DNA of 8,588 nt from an uncultured Bacteroidaceae bacterium. Its GTDB lineage: Bacteria > Bacteroidota > Bacteroidia > Bacteroidales > Bacteroidaceae. The stretch spans positions 1-8,588 of the forward strand of contig CAKRMO010000034.1 in the NCBI GenBank assembly GCA_934364765.1, given 5' to 3'. Positions 6,257 to 8,588 of the stretch are shown here, piece by piece. Numbering within the stretch: position 1 is the stretch's first letter; each line of letters begins with the position of its first letter. The notes under the pieces are model-generated. The model did no database searches, was not told the origin of the DNA, and saw only the letters and a program-made list of their open reading frames with translations. Both the position numbers and the translations under genes were made by a program.

Positions 6257-6382
6257 CAATTCCAATTATATTGAAAACGCAAAAAACACATTTGATGCAG
6301 GGAAAACCACATCGGATGTGGAAAAAACTACATCGGACATAGGAAAAATTATGTCTGATATAATTCAAATTATGTCAGACCT
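6257..6382. repeat. Degenerate 21-bp tandem array of dyads with phased A-tracts
   Basis: Six units of exactly 21 bp. Each later unit has an A-run followed by an ACATCGGA-like core; core starts are 6267, 6288, 6309, 6330, 6351 and 6372, reading TATATTGA, ACATTTGA, ACATCGGA, ACATCGGA, ATGTCTGA, ATGTCAGA. Most units are also dyads: CCACAT-CGG-ATGTGG (centre 6314), CTA..TAG (6335), AATTAT..ATAATT (6356), GTC-A-GAC (6377), with a weaker one at 6293. The period equals two turns of B-DNA, so A-runs at 6281-6286, 6303-6306, 6322-6327 and 6344-6348 face the same side and should bend the DNA. There are no CRISPR-like spacers. It could be an operator array or curved upstream DNA. Confidence 0.65.
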
Positions 6383-6388
6383 TTTTTT
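6353..6388 (+). terminator. Strong plus-strand intrinsic terminator with no annotated gene before it
   Basis: G6353-T6364 pairs with A6369-C6380 (12 bp, one G-T wobble, loop TCAA), then C and seven T (6382-6388). The stem is built from the last two 21-bp units. GACATA (6336-6341) can instead pair with TATGTC (6350-6355), which would open the base of the stem. All genes to the left are on the minus strand, so it would end only an unannotated plus-strand RNA. Confidence 0.6.
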
Positions 6389-6492
6389 GCGTTTGCAAGG
6401 TTCTGTTTCCCAATAAGTTACAAAAACATGTCGGTTTGTGTGAAAACGCTGTCTGTCAGCGCGTTGCGGAGTTTTTGTGGCGGTGGCGCGGG

Positions 6493-6521
6493 CGTGTCTC
6501 CCGGGGCTTGCACGTTTTTTT
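6493..6521 (+). terminator. Weak terminator-like hairpin upstream of the RHS promoter
   Basis: CGTG (6493-6496) and CACG (6511-6514) enclose a GC-rich loop and are followed by seven T (6515-6521). The stem is short, so this is tentative. It would insulate the RHS promoter from upstream transcription. Confidence 0.3.
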
Positions 6522-6526
6522 GCCCT

Positions 6527-6621
6527 GCCTGTCAAAAAAGTTGCATCGCAGCTTTGCCATTTGGTGGACAACACCTAAATTTGCAGAGGTACACAGAAAC
6601 ACAGCGGCATGATTGACAGGC
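6527..6621. repeat. 9-bp inverted repeat flanking the RHS promoter
   Basis: GCCTGTCAA (6527-6535) and TTGACAGGC (6613-6621) are perfect inverted copies 77 bp apart, bracketing the promoter and start codon of the RHS gene. Such pairs occur by chance at roughly this frequency in a window this size, so any role (invertible segment, repressor sites) is speculative. Confidence 0.35.
6553..6583 (+). promoter_or_regulatory. Perfect-consensus Bacteroidetes promoter for the RHS gene
   Basis: TTTG (6553-6556), 19-bp spacer, TAAATTTG (6576-6583). Predicted start near 6590 places the ATG at 6609 after a leader of about 20 nt, which supports that start codon. No Shine-Dalgarno sequence is present. Confidence 0.7.
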
Positions 6622-8588
6622 GGAAATCCACACGGGCGTTTCTTCGGCGGAATGCAGCCGCCGGCATCCTGCGTGCGCCCGGCGCGTCCCGCCTGGCTGC
6701 CTCCTGCACTGCGGCATATTTTCTGCGGTCTCTGACCCGCGCCGTCTCTTCCGCATCCGCCGTCCCCATTCTCCACATTCTTTTTTTGCTGTTCCTTTTA
6801 CTCTTTCCTCATCGTGCCTTGGGGCAGGACGTTAGTGAGAACTTCGTGCGTTGCGACACTTACCTTGACAGCCTGGGACTGCACAGGACAACTTCGGTGC
6901 AGTGGTTCGACGGTCTGGGCCGCCCGACCGTGTCCGCCACGGACGGACTCGGCACTGACGGCACGGTGGCGCGGGTGCTGAGGGAGCATGACGCTCTGGG
7001 GCGCACGGTGAGGGAGTGGCTTCCCGGCATCGACAGTCAGGGCGGCGTGCTTGAGCACAGGGGCGCGGGTGCGGTCAGGGGGCTTTCCGTGACTTGCCAC
7101 GGTGGGGACAGCGTGCCGTTCACGTCTTATGTGCATGACGCATTCGGGCGCACCGTGTCTGTGCGCGGTCCGGGTCAGGAGTGGGCGGACAGGAATGTGG
7201 GGACGGAATACGGCTTCAACACTGCGGAGGGGCGGCAGGTGAAAAGATACCGCGTGGGAGCAGACGGCGGAGTGTCGGAGGGCGGCGTGTGGGCGGCGGG
7301 TACGCTGCGCAGGGAGAAAACGACCGACGAGGACGGCAGGACGCTCGAGGCGTTCACCGACCCTTGGGGGCGCAGGATACTCGAGCGCAGGGCGGGGGAC
7401 AACGACACCTATTTTGTGTATGACGGCGCGGGACTGCTGCGCTTCGTGCTCACGCCCATGATGCAGGAGGTATGGGACTTGGAACGCCATGCCTACGGGT
7501 ACAGGTATGACAACAGGGGCAGGTGCGTGTGGAAACGCACCCCCGGCTGCGCCCCGACAGAATACTGGTACGATGCCGCCGACAGGGTGGTCTGCGAGCG
7601 CGACGGCGCACTGAGGGAGGGCGGCAGGGTTCGCTTCACGCTGTATGACAGGCTCGGGCGGCACGCCGTAACGGGAACGTGCAGGAACACCCCGACAAGC
7701 ATAACGGACTCCCGCGTGGAATGGACGCCTGTGGAGGGGCTTTGCGGCACAGGCTATCTGGGCGGATGCACTGACAGGCTCGACTCCGTGGAGATAGAGA
7801 AGGCCGTATGGTACGACAACTACATTTTCCTCGAATTCTACGCCTTCGACAACTGCCCTCACGTGATGCGGATGAGGGGCGGGAACACCGCCCATGCCAA
7901 AGGACACATAACCGGGACTATGACCGCCACAAGCGGCGGGGGATTCGTTTACAGCGTGAGTTACTACACGGGAAAAGGGGAGGAATGCGACAGGCGCGTG
8001 AGCCTCCCCGGCGGGCGGCTGCTGACCGTGCGGACAGGCTACACGTTCACGGGGAAGCCCGCGAGGGTTGCGGAGACCGTTGAGTGGACGGAGAGGGAAA
8101 ACGGCGCGGACACGGCGAAGAGGGACTCCGCTGTAACGGAATACGGCTACAGCAATGTAAATGACGCGCTGCTCACGGTTGACGTGTCGCGCAACGGCAC
8201 GGACGCTGTGAGGGTCTCCAAGCTTGACTACGACAGCTTCGGGCGGACAACGCGGAACACGCTGCACCGCTTTGCCGGGAAGATTGAGAACACATGGAAC
8301 ATACGCGGGTGGCTGACCTCGACCGGCGGTTCGGGCTACCGCGAGACGCTGCACTACAGCGACCCCGTGAACGGCGCGGAGGCGGTGTGGGGAGGGGACA
8401 TAAGCGGCACGGCTGACGAGTACGCGCATAGCCCGGCGGAGAAAAGCTGGGACATCCCGAAGACTTTGACGACAGGCTACAGGTACGACGCATTGGGGCG
8501 GATGACTGAGAGCGTCCCTGACGACGCGGCGCACTCCCACGCGGAAAAGGTTACATACGACGCGAACGGCAACATCACGACGCTGAAA
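6609..8588 (+). CDS. Exported DUF6443/RHS (YD-repeat) protein, N-terminal 660 residues; C-terminus outside window
   Basis: The frame is open from ATG 6609 to the window edge. Residues 1-50 are Arg/Ala-rich; 51-66 form a strong hydrophobic core (ILHILFLLFLLLF) ending in ALG-QD (70-74), a plausible signal peptidase I site, so export is likely despite an unusually long basic front. Residues about 78-140 match the DUF6443 opening of Bacteroidetes RHS proteins (FVRCDTYLDS, WFDGLGRPTVS, HDALGRTVREWLPG). YD-type repeats follow: YVHDAFGRTVS (174-184), YRYDNRGRCVW (298-308), YWYDAADRVV (319-328), TLYDRLGRHAV (344-354), LDYDSFGRTTR (539-549), YRYDALGRMTES (624-635), VTYDANGNITTL (648-659). Such repeats build a hollow beta-shell that encloses a C-terminal toxin or surface domain; that end, and any immunity gene, are not visible. 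The gene is visibly richer in G+C than the left half, with many AGG Arg codons, suggesting separate ancestry. Transcribed divergently from the methyltransferase. Confidence 0.88.
   Translation, partial: MIDRRKSTRAFLRRNAAAGILRAPGASRLAASCTAAYFLRSLTRAVSSASAVPILHILFLLFLLLFPHRALGQDVSENFVRCDTYLDSLGLHRTTSVQWFDGLGRPTVSATDGLGTDGTVARVLREHDALGRTVREWLPGIDSQGGVLEHRGAGAVRGLSVTCHGGDSVPFTSYVHDAFGRTVSVRGPGQEWADRNVGTEYGFNTAEGRQVKRYRVGADGGVSEGGVWAAGTLRREKTTDEDGRTLEAFTDPWGRRILERRAGDNDTYFVYDGAGLLRFVLTPMMQEVWDLERHAYGYRYDNRGRCVWKRTPGCAPTEYWYDAADRVVCERDGALREGGRVRFTLYDRLGRHAVTGTCRNTPTSITDSRVEWTPVEGLCGTGYLGGCTDRLDSVEIEKAVWYDNYIFLEFYAFDNCPHVMRMRGGNTAHAKGHITGTMTATSGGGFVYSVSYYTGKGEECDRRVSLPGGRLLTVRTGYTFTGKPARVAETVEWTERENGADTAKRDSAVTEYGYSNVNDALLTVDVSRNGTDAVRVSKLDYDSFGRTTRNTLHRFAGKIENTWNIRGWLTSTGGSGYRETLHYSDPVNGAEAVWGGDISGTADEYAHSPAEKSWDIPKTLTTGYRYDALGRMTESVPDDAAHSHAEKVTYDANGNITTLK

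Noticed and set aside
6257..6382. CRISPR array
   Set aside because: Units are contiguous 21-mers without unique spacers, and no cas genes are present.
6365..6778. Several overlapping minus-strand ORFs of 67-106 codons
   Set aside because: Low-complexity Arg/Ala products opposite the RHS leader and signal sequence; no start signals or family resemblance.
6798..8540. A 580-codon open frame on the minus strand opposite the RHS gene
   Set aside because: It is the shadow of a GC-rich coding strand: composition is Arg/Pro/Val/His-rich, no domain is recognisable, and the plus frame has clear YD repeats and a promoter.

Overview
The window reads as chromosomal DNA from a Bacteroidota (Bacteroidales-like) bacterium. 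The evidence is the family content (630-residue PurF-like protein next to carA, an rpmB-rpmG-DUF4295 operon, a DUF6443/RHS protein), the near absence of Shine-Dalgarno sequences, and several promoters of the Bacteroidetes type (TTTG, about 19 bp, TANNTTTG). I cannot name the genus.

Layout. (1) Positions 1-2681, minus strand: a glutamine amidotransferase pair. A class-II amidophosphoribosyltransferase-like gene is followed after 36 bp by carA, which runs off the left edge. Both enzymes use glutamine nitrogen for nucleotide precursors. (2) Positions 2732-3639, minus strand: promoter, leader hairpin, rpmB (bL28), rpmG (bL33) and a 52-residue DUF4295 gene, closed by an intrinsic terminator. A second strong terminator hairpin lies between that operon and the purF-like start. 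(3) Positions 3703-5854, minus strand: a restriction-modification-like pair. An intact EcoRI-family adenine methyltransferase precedes a DUF262-HNH nuclease gene by 8 bp, and the nuclease gene is frameshifted near its 5' end. (4) Positions 5855-6608: about 750 bp without a convincing gene but unusually rich in structure. It holds a ~230-bp imperfect inverted repeat with competing inner pairings in the methyltransferase leader, a candidate minus-strand promoter, an array of five dyads spaced exactly 21 bp with phased A-tracts, a textbook plus-strand terminator with no gene in front of it, and a perfect-consensus promoter facing right. (5) Positions 6609-8588, plus strand: the first 660 codons of a GC-rich exported DUF6443/RHS (YD-repeat) protein that runs off the right edge.

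The left half is conserved housekeeping DNA. The right half looks like accessory DNA: a decaying restriction-modification module beside a likely polymorphic-toxin or surface RHS gene of different base composition, divergently transcribed from the structured intergenic region. That intergenic region (5898-6388) is the least explained part and the best candidate for something undescribed.
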